Source of the DNA: Bowmanella yangjiangensis
Lineage (GTDB): Bacteria > Pseudomonadota > Gammaproteobacteria > Enterobacterales > Alteromonadaceae
Assembly: GCF_017255015.1 (NCBI RefSeq)
Contig: NZ_JAFKCS010000001.1
Coordinates: 501,387 to 539,464 of the forward strand
Reading direction: 5' to 3'
DNA: 38,078 nt
Shown here: piece after piece, positions 1-8,127 of the stretch
How the letters are laid out: the number at the start of each line of letters is the position of its first letter
Position numbering within the stretch: the first letter of the stretch is position 1
The notes under the pieces: generated by a model
What the model saw: only the letters and a program-made list of their open reading frames with translations
What the model was told of the DNA's origin: nothing
Databases searched by the model: none
Position numbers and translations under genes: made by a program

Positions 1-139
1 GTGTAGCCTTTAATGTGGATCTGACCCCTTTTATCTGCTGCACATCATCCCAATCCTTCGGTTTTCTGACCTTAGTTGCTTAATCTGCTTTGAGCGTAGC
101 CCCCTTGATCAGTGCCGGTTTTTTGCAGTTTGCTTTATA
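1..139. other. Left-edge non-coding stretch
   Basis: No convincing gene is seen before the TetR regulator. The longer reading frame that opens at a TTG near 90 runs through the TetR operator and is more likely untranslated leader. The string around 16-35 (ATGTGGATCTGACCCC) resembles sequence often seen near small REP-associated transposase genes, but nothing of such an element can be confirmed here. Confidence 0.4.
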
Positions 140-154
140 TAGACGATCGGTCTA
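140..154. promoter_or_regulatory. TetR operator, copy 1 (TAGACGATCGGTCTA)
   Basis: A 15-bp near-palindrome, TAGAC-N5-GTCTA, lies 10 bp upstream of the TetR start. A copy differing at one base lies upstream of the oxidoreductase gene at 815-829. TAGAC...GTCTA sites are typical of TetR-family repressors of the NemR/AcuR kind that control reductases of reactive electrophiles. Autoregulation is inferred. Confidence 0.75.
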
Positions 155-164
155 TTATCGCGAC

Positions 165-797
165 ATGACGATATCTACTATTAAACCTCGAAGAGGGAGA
201 CCGCCAAAAGCGGCTGCTAAAAGCCACGATGCCAGAGCAGAGCTGATTAGAAGCGGTCTTGAGCATTTAACCGAGATAGGTTTTACCGCCTCAGGCTTAG
301 ATAAGATTCTGAAGAAAGTCGGTGTACCTAAGGGCTCCTTTTATTTTTACTTCTCCAGTAAAGAAGCCTTTGGCCATGCGGTACTGAATAGTTACGCCAA
401 CTACTTCGCGAAAAAGTTAGACAGCTGCTTACTGGATACCGCGTATTCACCGCTGCAGCGTATTTGCAACTTTGTCGAGGATGCCAAACAAGGCATAGCC
501 AAGCATCAGTTCAAAAGGGGCTGCTTGGTTGGCAACTTAGGGCAGGAAGTGGATGTTTTGCCGGAAAGTTTTCGGCCAGTGTTAGTGGCTATCTTCGAAA
601 GCTGGCAAGCGCGTATTGCAAACTGTCTGCATGAAGCGCAATTGGTTGGCGAGTTATCCGCTGATGCTGACTGCGCTGGCATCGCAGAGTTTTTCTGGGT
701 TGGATGGGAAGGCGCGGTAAGCCGTTCGCGGCTTGAGAGAAGTACGCGTCCGTTAGATAGATACTTAGAACTTTTTACTCAGGGTTTACCTAAGTAA
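165..797 (+). CDS. TetR/AcrR family repressor, AcuR/NemR-like
   Basis: A 210-aa cytoplasmic DNA-binding protein. An Arg-rich N-terminal arm (KPRRGRPPK) precedes a classic TetR helix-turn-helix, where GLDKILKKVGVPKGSFYFYF is the recognition region and FYFYFSSKEAFG the usual end. The rest is the helical ligand-binding and dimerisation domain. The ATG at 165 is preferred over the upstream TTG near 90 because it gives the usual TetR length and because the operator lies between the two. No strong ribosome-binding site is visible. It lies 45 bp upstream of an AcuI/YhdH-type reductase, and both genes carry the same operator, so it very likely represses that gene and itself. The inducer may be acrylate, acryloyl-CoA or another electrophile; this is inferred from the neighbour. 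Confidence 0.85.
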   Translation: MTISTIKPRRGRPPKAAAKSHDARAELIRSGLEHLTEIGFTASGLDKILKKVGVPKGSFYFYFSSKEAFGHAVLNSYANYFAKKLDSCLLDTAYSPLQRICNFVEDAKQGIAKHQFKRGCLVGNLGQEVDVLPESFRPVLVAIFESWQARIANCLHEAQLVGELSADADCAGIAEFFWVGWEGAVSRSRLERSTRPLDRYLELFTQGLPK

Positions 798-814
798 ATT
801 TTTTTAACTAAAAG

Positions 815-829
815 TAGACGGTCGGTCTA
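815..829. promoter_or_regulatory. TetR operator, copy 2 (TAGACGGTCGGTCTA)
   Basis: A 15-bp site, 14/15 identical to the site at 140-154, placed between the TetR stop codon and the ribosome-binding site (GGAGG, 834-838) of the reductase. A repressor bound here would block an internal promoter or stop readthrough from the regulator gene. Confidence 0.75.
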
Positions 830-842
830 TTTTGGAGGCGAT

Positions 843-1823
843 ATGTTCAAAGGTTTGTTAATCGAAAAAGATGAGCAGAGTTATAAAGCAACTCTCAAGG
901 ATTTAGATGACAGTGTGTTAATGGACGGTGATACGGTGGTAAGTGTGTCCTGTAGCACACTTAATTATAAAGATGCACTGGCCATTACCGGTAAATCACC
1001 GGTTGTCAGGAAGTTCCCCATGATACCCGGCATTGATTTGGCCGGAACCGTAATAAGCTGCAGTTCAGATAAGTTTAAAGCCGGTGATCAGGTACTACTC
1101 AATGGCTTTGGTGTGGGCGAAGTGCACTGCGGTGGGTTAGCGCAAAAAGCAAAATTACACAGCGATTGGCTCATTCCACTCCCCAAATCGATGTCCGCAA
1201 AGCAAGCCATGGCCATTGGTACCGCGGGCTATACCGCCATGTTGTGTGTCATCGCGTTAGAAAAGCATGGCGTCGTGCCAGACTCAGGAGAAATACTAGT
1301 AACTGGCGCCAATGGCGGGGTAGGTAGTTTCGCTATCGCTATACTCGCTAAGCTGGGTTATACCGTTGTGGCTGCGACCGGCAGAGTTGAAGAAGCCGAG
1401 TATTTGAAGTCACTTGGTGCCAGCGAGATTATTGACCGGCATTTATTGTCTGAACCGGGACGCCCTTTAGCCAAAGAACGTTGGGCCGCTGTTATTGACT
1501 CTGTAGGCAGCCATACACTGGTGAATGCCTGTGCCAGCACTAAGTACGGGGGCATCGTTGCTGCTTGTGGCTTGGCGCAAGGTATGGATCTGCCGGGTAC
1601 TGTCGCGCCTTTTATATTGCGCGGTATAACCTTAGCAGGAATAGATAGTGTTATGCGTCCGCTAAACGATCGAGTAGAAGCCTGGGAGCGGCTGTCTAAG
1701 ATAGTAGACCCCAAAACGTTAGCTGATGTGGCAACTGAGATCCCCTTGTCTCAGGTTTGTGAAACCGCACAACGTTTAATCGAAGGCAAAGTACGAGGGC
1801 GCATTATCGTTAACGTGAGTTAG
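843..1823 (+). CDS. acuI: AcuI/YhdH-family NADPH-dependent acryloyl-CoA reductase
   Basis: A 326-aa zinc-independent medium-chain dehydrogenase/reductase of the YhdH/AcuI group, the family's usual length. An N-terminal GroES-like fold (SCSTLNYKDALAITGKSP, then PGIDLAGTV) is followed by a Rossmann domain with VTGANGGVGSFAIAILAKLG. A later GLAQGMDLPGTVAPFILRG segment is characteristic of YhdH relatives. AcuI reduces acryloyl-CoA to propionyl-CoA and protects cells from acrylate made from DMSP or 3-hydroxypropionate. It starts at an ATG behind a good GGAGG site and is paired with a TetR repressor through the shared 15-bp operator. The family assignment is secure; the physiological substrate is inferred. 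Confidence 0.87.
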   Translation: MFKGLLIEKDEQSYKATLKDLDDSVLMDGDTVVSVSCSTLNYKDALAITGKSPVVRKFPMIPGIDLAGTVISCSSDKFKAGDQVLLNGFGVGEVHCGGLAQKAKLHSDWLIPLPKSMSAKQAMAIGTAGYTAMLCVIALEKHGVVPDSGEILVTGANGGVGSFAIAILAKLGYTVVAATGRVEEAEYLKSLGASEIIDRHLLSEPGRPLAKERWAAVIDSVGSHTLVNACASTKYGGIVAACGLAQGMDLPGTVAPFILRGITLAGIDSVMRPLNDRVEAWERLSKIVDPKTLADVATEIPLSQVCETAQRLIEGKVRGRIIVNVS

Positions 1824-1862
1824 TTTAGCGATTCGCTGTCACGAAAGGCGTCTGATGTAAAT

Positions 1863-1888
1863 GGAAAGCATAGGGTTCTATGCTTTCC
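1863..1888. terminator. Strong hairpin downstream of acuI
   Basis: A perfect 11-bp stem (GGAAAGCATAG / CTATGCTTTCC) with a GGTT loop, 40 bp after the acuI stop. There is no T-tract on either side, so it is either a weak terminator or an RNA-stabilising stem. The rest of 1824-2016 holds no gene. Confidence 0.45.
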
Positions 1889-2016
1889 GATCGGTCAGAG
1901 CGCTGCTAACAGAGCAGCATTTAAGGCTTGATATAAATTGGACTGGCACATCAGAGATGATATGCCATATCGTTAGAGAGGCGCAGCCACAAGGGCGAGC
2001 CTCCTTGCGTCCTCAA

Positions 2017-3795
2017 CTAATGCGAGTGCCTTGGCAACTTATCCCGCAGCTTGCTGTATTTGAGCATATCCACAAATACCGCGCCTTCGTCGAGATTCGA
2101 GACTTTGGCACGGTAGATTTCCTGCCACCAGGTTTGATTGGCCGGGTACTGGCTTTGCAGGTCGAGTGCAGCGCGACGCTCGGCCAGTTCTTCGTTGCTG
2201 ATTTGCACATTGACCCGGCCCTGGTTTAAGTCTACCTGTACCAGATCGCCGGTTCTCAGCAGTGCCAGACCACCGCCATCGGCCGCTTCCGGTGAGGCAT
2301 TTAAAATAGACGGCGAGCCGGAGGTACCGCTTTGGCGACCATCGCCCATGGTGGGCAGTGAGCTGATACCGCGGGCCAGCAAGGCCTTGGGCGGCTGCAT
2401 ATTGACCACCTCTGCCGAGCCAGGATAGCCCTTGGGCCCGGTATAGCGCATTACCAGAATACAGTTTTCATCGATATCCAGTTCTGGATTATCAATCTGG
2501 CTGTGATATTCCTCCGGGCCGTTAAATACGATGGCACGGGCGGTAAAACAATTAGGGTTAGCCGGGTTCGACAGATAGCGCTGACGGAAGTCCGGGTCGA
2601 TGGCCGAGACTTTCATAATGGCGGAGTCAAACAGGTTACCAGATAGCACCATCAGGCCCGCCTGGGCCTTTAAGGGGCGCTCAACTTCATAGATTACGTC
2701 GCTGTTATACAGTGGCGCGCCATGGCAGTTCTCGCCAATGCTCTTACCGGTAACCGTCAGGGCCTGGGCGTTCAATAGCCCGGCTTGCAGCAATTGGCCG
2801 ATCACCGCGGGCAAACCGCCGGCGTTATGGAAGTCTTCGCTTAAGTATTTACCCACTGGCTGGCAGTTGACCAACTGGGGAATATGCTGGCCCACAGACT
2901 GCCAGTCCTGAATTTTCACATCCACACCGGCATGGGCAGCAATGGCGTTGATATGAATGGGGGCATTGGTGGACCCGCCCAGCGCCGAGCACACCCGGAT
3001 GGCGTTTTCAAAGGCCTCGCGAGTGAGGATTTTCTCTGGTGTCAGGTCTTCCCAGACCATATCCACAATGCGCTTGCCGGTGTGGTAGGCCATTTGCGCC
3101 CGTTCGCGATAGGGCGCCGGAATAGAAGCACAGCCAGGCAGCATCATACCCAGAGCTTCGGCCAGGCAGTTCATGGTCAGCGCCGTGCCCATGGTATTGC
3201 AGTGGCCGGTGGAAGGGGCCGAACTGGCCACTTCGGCAATAAATTCGTTGTAGTCGATATCACCTTTGGCCAGGCGTTTTCTGGCATCCCAGATAATAGT
3301 TCCGGAGCCGACACACTGGCCTTTGTAGCGACCGTTGAGCATAGGCCCAACCGAATAAGCGATGGCAGGGATATTAACGCTGGCCGCACCCATCAGCAGG
3401 GCCGGGGTGGTTTTATCACAGCCGGTGGTGAGTACCACCGCATCAATAGGGTAGCCATGCAGAACTTCAATCAGCGACAGGCATTGCAGATTGCGATCCA
3501 GCGCCGCAGTGGGGCGACGGCCGGTTTCCTGGATGGGATGTACAGGGAATTCAATAGGAATACCGCCTGCATCGCGGATACCGGCTTTTAAACGCTCCGC
3601 CAGCTCAATATGAGCGCGGTTGCAGGGCACTAAATCTGAGCCAGTCTGGGCAATACCAATAATAGGTTTACCGCCTTGCAGTTCTTCAATGGTCAGGCCG
3701 TAGTTCAGATACTTTTCCAGGTACAGGGCGGTCATATCCGGGTTGGAATCGTCGTTAAACCACGCTCGGCTACGCAGTGAAATGTCCTTTTTCAT
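2017..3795 (-). CDS. IlvD/Edd-family sugar-acid dehydratase (probable galactonate dehydratase)
   Basis: A 592-aa Fe-S dehydratase of the IlvD/Edd superfamily, most like the pentonate/hexonate branch (L-arabinonate and D-xylonate dehydratases). C58 (VPCN), C126 (TGCDK) and C199 (GHCNTMG) sit where that branch ligates its Fe-S cluster, and K128 is near the Mg site. The C-terminal GDGRQSGTSGSPSILNASPE motif is typical. Its start overlaps the stop of dgoA by 4 bp (ATGA), and it is last in an SDR-dgoK-dgoA-dehydratase operon. The inferred reaction is D-galactonate to 2-keto-3-deoxygalactonate, a step done in E. coli by the unrelated enolase-family DgoD. Arabinonate or fuconate specificity cannot be excluded from sequence, but the DgoK/DgoA partners favour galactonate. 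Confidence 0.85.
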   Translation of the reverse strand: MKKDISLRSRAWFNDDSNPDMTALYLEKYLNYGLTIEELQGGKPIIGIAQTGSDLVPCNRAHIELAERLKAGIRDAGGIPIEFPVHPIQETGRRPTAALDRNLQCLSLIEVLHGYPIDAVVLTTGCDKTTPALLMGAASVNIPAIAYSVGPMLNGRYKGQCVGSGTIIWDARKRLAKGDIDYNEFIAEVASSAPSTGHCNTMGTALTMNCLAEALGMMLPGCASIPAPYRERAQMAYHTGKRIVDMVWEDLTPEKILTREAFENAIRVCSALGGSTNAPIHINAIAAHAGVDVKIQDWQSVGQHIPQLVNCQPVGKYLSEDFHNAGGLPAVIGQLLQAGLLNAQALTVTGKSIGENCHGAPLYNSDVIYEVERPLKAQAGLMVLSGNLFDSAIMKVSAIDPDFRQRYLSNPANPNCFTARAIVFNGPEEYHSQIDNPELDIDENCILVMRYTGPKGYPGSAEVVNMQPPKALLARGISSLPTMGDGRQSGTSGSPSILNASPEAADGGGLALLRTGDLVQVDLNQGRVNVQISNEELAERRAALDLQSQYPANQTWWQEIYRAKVSNLDEGAVFVDMLKYSKLRDKLPRHSH

Positions 3796-4427
3796 GCCTG
3801 ATTCTCCTGGGGCTGACTAAGGGAAATAAAACGGTTTATCAAGGTTTCGGCATTGTGCTTAAAGGCCTCAACGCTGATGCCGGGCTGATAGAGCGAGCCG
3901 CCCAAACCAAAGCCCCGGCAGCCTGCGGCCATATAATCGGCCATATTGCTGCTGGTAACGCCGCCAACCGCACAAACCAAAGTACCGGCTGGCAGGATAG
4001 TGCGAATAGCTTTAATCACCGCGGGTGGCGTGAGTTCGGCCGGGAAAAACTTCAGCGCGTCGGCGCCGGCGTCCAACGCAATTAATGCTTCAGTGGGCGT
4101 GATGCAGCCTGGCATGCAGTACATGCCCGCCTGTTTGGCGGCGCGAATTACGTCGGCATTGGTATTGGGGGCCACCATCAGCTTGCCACCTACTGCAGTA
4201 ATCTGCTTAACCTGTTCCACGCTAGTCACTGTACCTGCACCAATCAGCACATCCTGGCCAAACTCTTTGGCCAGTAACTCGATGGACGCCAACGGTGTGG
4301 GCGAATTCATCGGAACTTCGATCATCTGATAACCGGCATCCACCAGAATACGCCCCAGACTCAGGCACTCGTGCGGTTGAACTCCTCGTAGGATGGCAAC
4401 CAGCGGCAGGTAAGAAGACTCAGACAT
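3792..4427 (-). CDS. dgoA: 2-dehydro-3-deoxy-6-phosphogalactonate aldolase
   Basis: A 211-aa class I KDPG/KDPGal aldolase. E37 (IEVPMNSP) and the Schiff-base K126 (ADALKFFPAE) fall at the positions known from E. coli DgoA. GAGTVTSVEQV and CMPGCITPTEA are family hallmarks. The protein cleaves 2-keto-3-deoxy-6-phosphogalactonate to pyruvate and glyceraldehyde-3-phosphate in the cytoplasm. It begins 22 bp after dgoK and overlaps the dehydratase start by 4 bp, so the genes are translationally coupled. KDPG specificity is the alternative, but the neighbouring DgoK argues for the galactose epimer. Confidence 0.93.
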   Translation of the reverse strand: MSESSYLPLVAILRGVQPHECLSLGRILVDAGYQMIEVPMNSPTPLASIELLAKEFGQDVLIGAGTVTSVEQVKQITAVGGKLMVAPNTNADVIRAAKQAGMYCMPGCITPTEALIALDAGADALKFFPAELTPPAVIKAIRTILPAGTLVCAVGGVTSSNMADYMAAGCRGFGLGGSLYQPGISVEAFKHNAETLINRFISLSQPQENQA

Positions 4428-4449
4428 GTGCTACCTCTGAAACATAGGA

Positions 4450-5358
4450 TTACTGGCCTGTGGCCAGGCGGTGCAGGCCGGCTAATACCGCCTGCTCGCC
4501 GGAAACGGTCCGGCAGGGTAATTGGTAAAACCCAAGTGCTTGCTGATAACGGTGGGTGAGTACCTCAGAGCCAACCAGCAACAGCGGGTTATCTGTGTTT
4601 ATCAGACCTGGCTCGGCAAGCGCCTGTCGGGCGCCCTGGATCTCGGCGCCGATAACCAGCCCAGACAAATAGCTGCCTGCCTGCTCGGGGCGCATTTGGC
4701 CGGTAACTACCGCCGCTCTTGGGCTGAACAGCAAATGGGATAATCCGCGTACATCCGCGGCTTGCTCCAAACCAAGTAAAAAGGCCGGCTCATCAAAAAT
4801 ATGGGTATTGCATACTCCGGCCAGCGAACTGTGTTTAGTCAGCAAAGCAAACAGCTCGCCGGTAAAAAAGGTGGAAAACGCGTCGATATCGCCGCTTTCG
4901 GCTTTGGCCCACTTACTGTGGGTGCCGGGCAGGCACAACAGCGCGTCGCTCATATCCGTTAGTTGCAAGGCGCCGATAATCTGGGTTTCTTCACCGCGCA
5001 TCACATCCATCAGGCCGCTGTGTCCGGCGTATTGCAGGCCGGGTACCAGTTGCACATTTGGGTGCAATTCAGTGTCAAGCTTGACCAACGCACGGGCGAT
5101 ATCTTGCGCACCAGCCGGGCAGGACAGATAAGGTACTTCCTGCCAGCCGTTACGACTGCCCACCATACCCGCCATTAATACCTGCTTGGATTGGGCCAGC
5201 CAGGGGCCGCAGTGGTTTTGCAGATAGGCTGCAAAGCCCTGGCCCTGAAAACCTAAAATGCCCTGATCTGTGCTGAGGGTAGCCAGTACTTCGCCCTGCG
5301 CATCCAGATGCCAGGCGCGAAAGCTGCTCGAGCCCCAATCAACCGCAAGCATGTTCAT
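4450..5358 (-). CDS. dgoK: 2-dehydro-3-deoxygalactonokinase
   Basis: A 302-aa DgoK-family sugar kinase, close to the E. coli length. The N-terminal phosphate-binding motif AVDWGSSSFRAWHLD, the MAGMVGSRNGWQEVPYLSCPAG segment and LLCLPGTHSKWA are characteristic. It phosphorylates 2-keto-3-deoxygalactonate with ATP to give the DgoA substrate. The ATG at 5358 overlaps the SDR stop (ATGA), so the two genes are coupled; a second ATG at 5352 is possible. DgoK is the best marker that this operon degrades galactose or galactonate rather than arabinose. Confidence 0.93.
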   Translation of the reverse strand: MNMLAVDWGSSSFRAWHLDAQGEVLATLSTDQGILGFQGQGFAAYLQNHCGPWLAQSKQVLMAGMVGSRNGWQEVPYLSCPAGAQDIARALVKLDTELHPNVQLVPGLQYAGHSGLMDVMRGEETQIIGALQLTDMSDALLCLPGTHSKWAKAESGDIDAFSTFFTGELFALLTKHSSLAGVCNTHIFDEPAFLLGLEQAADVRGLSHLLFSPRAAVVTGQMRPEQAGSYLSGLVIGAEIQGARQALAEPGLINTDNPLLLVGSEVLTHRYQQALGFYQLPCRTVSGEQAVLAGLHRLATGQ

Positions 5359-6116
5359 ACTCGCCCGCCGTCGACCACCAGGGCCTGACCGGTAAGCATG
5401 CGGGAGGCCTGGGAAGCAAGAAACAGCGCCGCTTCGGCAATATCCTGCTCTTCAATACAGGCCTTTAAGGCTTGCTGGTCCAGGCACTGTGCCACTGCAT
5501 CGGGGGTGGCCCATAGCTGCTTTTGGCGCTCTGTCATTACCCAGCCGGGGATCAGGCTATTTACTCTGATGCCATTTGGCCCCAGTTCACGGGCTAAGGC
5601 CTTACTCAGTCCTAAAATAGCGGATTTGGCCGCTACATAGGCAGGGTAGCCGGTCAGACCCAAAAGAGCTGAATTGGAGCCAATATTGATAATACTGCCG
5701 CGACCCTGACTAGCCATAAGCGCGGCCACGGCCTGGGCGGCAAACAGATGCGGGCGCAGGTTGATATTCAAACTGTCGTCCCACTGCTCGGGTGTCAGGC
5801 TGGCCAAGCTATGGCGGTTATCCGAGGCGGCGTTATTAATCAGCACGTCCACCCCGTCCATCTCGGCGCAGGCATTTTCTATACAGCGTTGCAGTGCGGC
5901 TATGTCGCGAATGTCGCAAGACTGAAAATAGGCCTGACGTGAATAGTCGGCCTGTAATTGGGTGTTCAACGCCGCTGCGGCTTCTACTTGTATATCTACA
6001 AAGGCCACCTGCGCGCCTTGTGCGACAAAGGCCCTCACCAATGCGGCACCTATACCTGAGCCGCCACCGGTGATAAACACCCGGGCATCGGCGAGATCGT
6101 TATATTGTCCGAACAT
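5355..6116 (-). CDS. SDR-family dehydrogenase, probable D-galactose 1-dehydrogenase
   Basis: A 253-aa classical short-chain dehydrogenase. The cofactor motif GGGSGIG lies near residues 17-23, NNAAS near 95-99, and the catalytic residues are S147/S149, Y160 and K164 (YPAYVAAK). D41 after the second strand (AFVDIQ) suggests preference for NAD. The ATG at 6116 is chosen over an in-frame ATG at 6134 because a strong CAGGAGGG ribosome-binding site lies between them. It is the first gene of the dgo operon. From context it should oxidise D-galactose to the galactonolactone for the SMP-30 lactonase encoded nearby. SDR substrate cannot be read from sequence alone, so the galactose assignment is inference. 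Confidence 0.82.
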   Translation of the reverse strand: MFGQYNDLADARVFITGGGSGIGAALVRAFVAQGAQVAFVDIQVEAAAALNTQLQADYSRQAYFQSCDIRDIAALQRCIENACAEMDGVDVLINNAASDNRHSLASLTPEQWDDSLNINLRPHLFAAQAVAALMASQGRGSIINIGSNSALLGLTGYPAYVAAKSAILGLSKALARELGPNGIRVNSLIPGWVMTERQKQLWATPDAVAQCLDQQALKACIEEQDIAEAALFLASQASRMLTGQALVVDGGRV

Positions 6117-6157
6117 CAGACCCTCCTGGCACATCCTATGATGGCACTCTTGATATA

Positions 6158-6169
6158 TTATTTATAATA
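6158..6169. promoter_or_regulatory. Putative GntR operator in the SDR-dgoKA promoter
   Basis: TTATTTATAATA lies about 42 bp upstream of the SDR start codon. The same 12-mer occurs exactly, in reverse complement, before the beta-galactosidase (9895-9906) and with one mismatch before the symporter (9732-9743). On the minus strand it overlaps a plausible -10 region downstream of a TTGACC -35 (6182-6187). The FadR-type regulator encoded at 6401-7108 is the obvious candidate binder. Confidence 0.55.
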
Positions 6170-6354
6170 TAATTATACATTGGTCAAATCAAACCAAATT
6201 CTCTTCAGTATAAGAAAAATCCAATGCCTGATTTCACTCAGGCTAGTATTTTGTTTTTAAAAGAGAAAGTGAACGCAAGACAATCAGTCAAAGTGACAAA
6301 AAAGTGTCGCGGGAGAAGGTGGTAGACCACTAAGAAACTTGGAACAGAGGAGCC

Positions 6355-6380
6355 AAGGTACAACCGATTGATTGTACCTT
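6355..6380 (-). terminator. Hairpin downstream of the GntR gene
   Basis: A perfect 9-bp stem (AAGGTACAA / TTGTACCTT) with an 8-nt loop, just past the stop of the minus-strand GntR gene. An outer GAGCC/GGCTC pair could extend it. No T-tract follows on the minus strand, so it is at best a weak terminator. The rest of 6135-6400 is promoter region for the SDR operon with no gene. Confidence 0.4.
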
Positions 6381-6400
6381 AGCCTATAGGGGCTCGGTTA

Positions 6401-7108
6401 TTAGCCTTTAATGCGATCTTCGATAAGTTGCAGGGCCTCGGCTTCCATCACATGGGAGGTTTGATGGGCAAGCTGAGCGTCACCGGCGGCGATGGCATCA
6501 TAGATTTTACGATGATCCAAGTAGCTGGCGCTGTCCACACCCTTAAACTGGTTGGTAAAGCGGATACTGACCTTCAATGCCGTTTCTATAAAGCTGCGCA
6601 GCTGCATAAAGAACGGGTTCTTGCTGGCGCGCAGAATGGCTGAGTGAAAATCAATGTCGGCGATCAGCGGGTCCTCAATACCTTCTTCGGCGGCTTTAAT
6701 TCTGCGCAGGGCATCGGCAATGGCATCCAGATCGGCCTGTTCGGCATTACGGGCTGCCAGGGCTGCGGCTTCAGGCTCAATGGCCAGACGCAATTGTAAA
6801 AAGTCGCGCAGGGTTTGCAGGCTGGGGGTGCTGGATAAGATCCAGTCCAGCACATCCGGGTCAAACAGGTTCCAATGCTCACGGCTTTGTACCGTAATAC
6901 CCTTACGCGGACGGGAAACCAGCAAGCCTTTGGCAGCCAGCATCTTAACCGCTTCGCGGGTAGCAGTGCGGCTAATCTGATAGCGATTGCAGATTTCCGC
7001 TTCGGAAGGCAAGCCTTCGCCCACTGCAAATTGCTCGCGCACTATGGCTTTACCCAATTCATGCACCAATTGGTGAGTAAGATTGTTGTGACTGGCGGGT
7101 TGAAGCAT
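6401..7108 (-). CDS. GntR family regulator, FadR subfamily (FCD domain)
   Basis: A 235-aa regulator with an N-terminal winged helix (GEGLPSEAEICNRYQISRTATREAVKMLAAKGLL, then SRPRKGITV). An all-helical FCD effector domain follows, with the metal-site His pattern (DIDFHSAI and later His residues). The ATG at 7108 is preferred over the GTG at 7117 because GGTGG lies 5 bp upstream of it. It lies between the SDR-dgo operon and the lactonase gene, in the same direction. FadR-type GntR proteins commonly control sugar-acid catabolism (DgoR, UxuR, ExuR), so it is the likely repressor of this locus, with galactonate or a downstream acid as inducer. That role is inference. Confidence 0.87.
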   Translation of the reverse strand: MLQPASHNNLTHQLVHELGKAIVREQFAVGEGLPSEAEICNRYQISRTATREAVKMLAAKGLLVSRPRKGITVQSREHWNLFDPDVLDWILSSTPSLQTLRDFLQLRLAIEPEAAALAARNAEQADLDAIADALRRIKAAEEGIEDPLIADIDFHSAILRASKNPFFMQLRSFIETALKVSIRFTNQFKGVDSASYLDHRKIYDAIAAGDAQLAHQTSHVMEAEALQLIEDRIKG

Positions 7109-7213
7109 GGTGGCCACCGTATTTTTATACTATTTGTATGTTAAAGGGTTCTGGTTATGGATACCAGATATCTGTTTGGTTTTCCTACAGTTGTTTACTC
7201 AACAAAACGGGAA

Positions 7214-8125
7214 TTACGGCCCGTCAGTTGTTGTGGTCACAAAAGTAGGCTCGGTTAACGCCCTGGCATTTACCTGGTAGATAAACAGATCGCCTGCATA
7301 AGGCTGAGCCTGACGCTCGGCGTCAGTCAGCTCATCCCAGGCGCTGGTCACAAACAATAAATCGCCTTGCTTGCCGCCGAGCGCCACACAGGTCGGTTGG
7401 CTGACCGGCACTGGCAATTTGCCCAGCAACTGGCCATCAGCTGAATAGCAACATACCCGGCTTGCGCCCCACTGGGCATTCCAAATCCGCCCTTGGCTGT
7501 CGGTGCAGGAACCATCCGGGCTGGCACCGCTTTCTGTCTGAACAAAAAGCTTACCGCTACTTGGCATGTCTGCAAAATCGTAACGGCAAATCTGCCCAAG
7601 GGGGGAGTCGGCGTGGTACATAACCCTGGCATCCGGGCTCCAGCATAAACCGTTGGAGATACGGATACCGTCAAAGGCTTGCGTTAACTTCCTTTGTGAG
7701 TCAAAACGATACAAACTGGCACTGGCCCCCGATGGGTTAATGGCCGGGTTTTCCACCATAGTGCCAATCCAGAAGTTGCCGTCCGGGCCCACTTTGCCGT
7801 CGTTAAAGCGGTTGCCTGGCAGATGACTTTCCCCTTCGTGCAGTATCTCCGCTTCACCAGACTCAGGCCAGTAAAGGGCAATAGCGTGCACGAAAGCCAC
7901 AATTAAGCAGCCTGGCTTATCGGTAAAGCCAAAGGCGCTGATGGCAAAAGGTGGCGCAAACTGCGCCAGTCTCTGTTCTGTCAGGTCGTAGCGGTACAGC
8001 GTTTTACCTTTAATGTCGGTCCAGTAAACCGAATCTGAGGCCTGATGATACAGCACCCCCTCGCCAAGCCGGTTTTGTACCGGCAGGCGGGTAATAAGTT
8101 CGGCCTGAATGGCTGAATGCTGCAT
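7214..8125 (-). CDS. SMP-30/gluconolactonase family lactonase
   Basis: A 303-aa six-bladed propeller lactonase of the SMP-30/regucalcin/LRE family. Expected metal and catalytic elements are present: LGEGVLYH (Glu), NDGKVGPDGNFWIGTM (Asn and the hallmark), SNGLCWSPD (Asn) and PDGSCTDSQG (Asp). It would hydrolyse galactono-1,4-lactone to galactonate, linking the dehydrogenase and the dehydratase. The ATG at 8125 is chosen because GGTGG lies 5 bp upstream; it sits 2 bp after the symporter stop, so the two form an operon. No signal peptide is seen, so it is cytoplasmic. Confidence 0.88.
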   Translation of the reverse strand: MQHSAIQAELITRLPVQNRLGEGVLYHQASDSVYWTDIKGKTLYRYDLTEQRLAQFAPPFAISAFGFTDKPGCLIVAFVHAIALYWPESGEAEILHEGESHLPGNRFNDGKVGPDGNFWIGTMVENPAINPSGASASLYRFDSQRKLTQAFDGIRISNGLCWSPDARVMYHADSPLGQICRYDFADMPSSGKLFVQTESGASPDGSCTDSQGRIWNAQWGASRVCCYSADGQLLGKLPVPVSQPTCVALGGKQGDLLFVTSAWDELTDAERQAQPYAGDLFIYQVNARALTEPTFVTTTTDGP

Positions 8126-8127
8126 GC

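Noticed and set aside
1-60. ATGTGGATCTGACCCC-like string suggesting the edge of a REP-associated transposase or IS
   Set aside because: No transposase reading frame, inverted repeat or target duplication is visible at the window edge.
1885-1900. Third TetR-like site (GATCGGTCAGAG) after acuI
   Set aside because: Only one half of the TAGAC...GTCTA palindrome is present, and no promoter or gene start follows on that strand.
2884-3591. Long 235-aa open frame on the plus strand opposite the dehydratase gene
   Set aside because: It is the antisense shadow of a well-conserved IlvD/Edd gene with GC-rich codons; no domain, start site or promoter.
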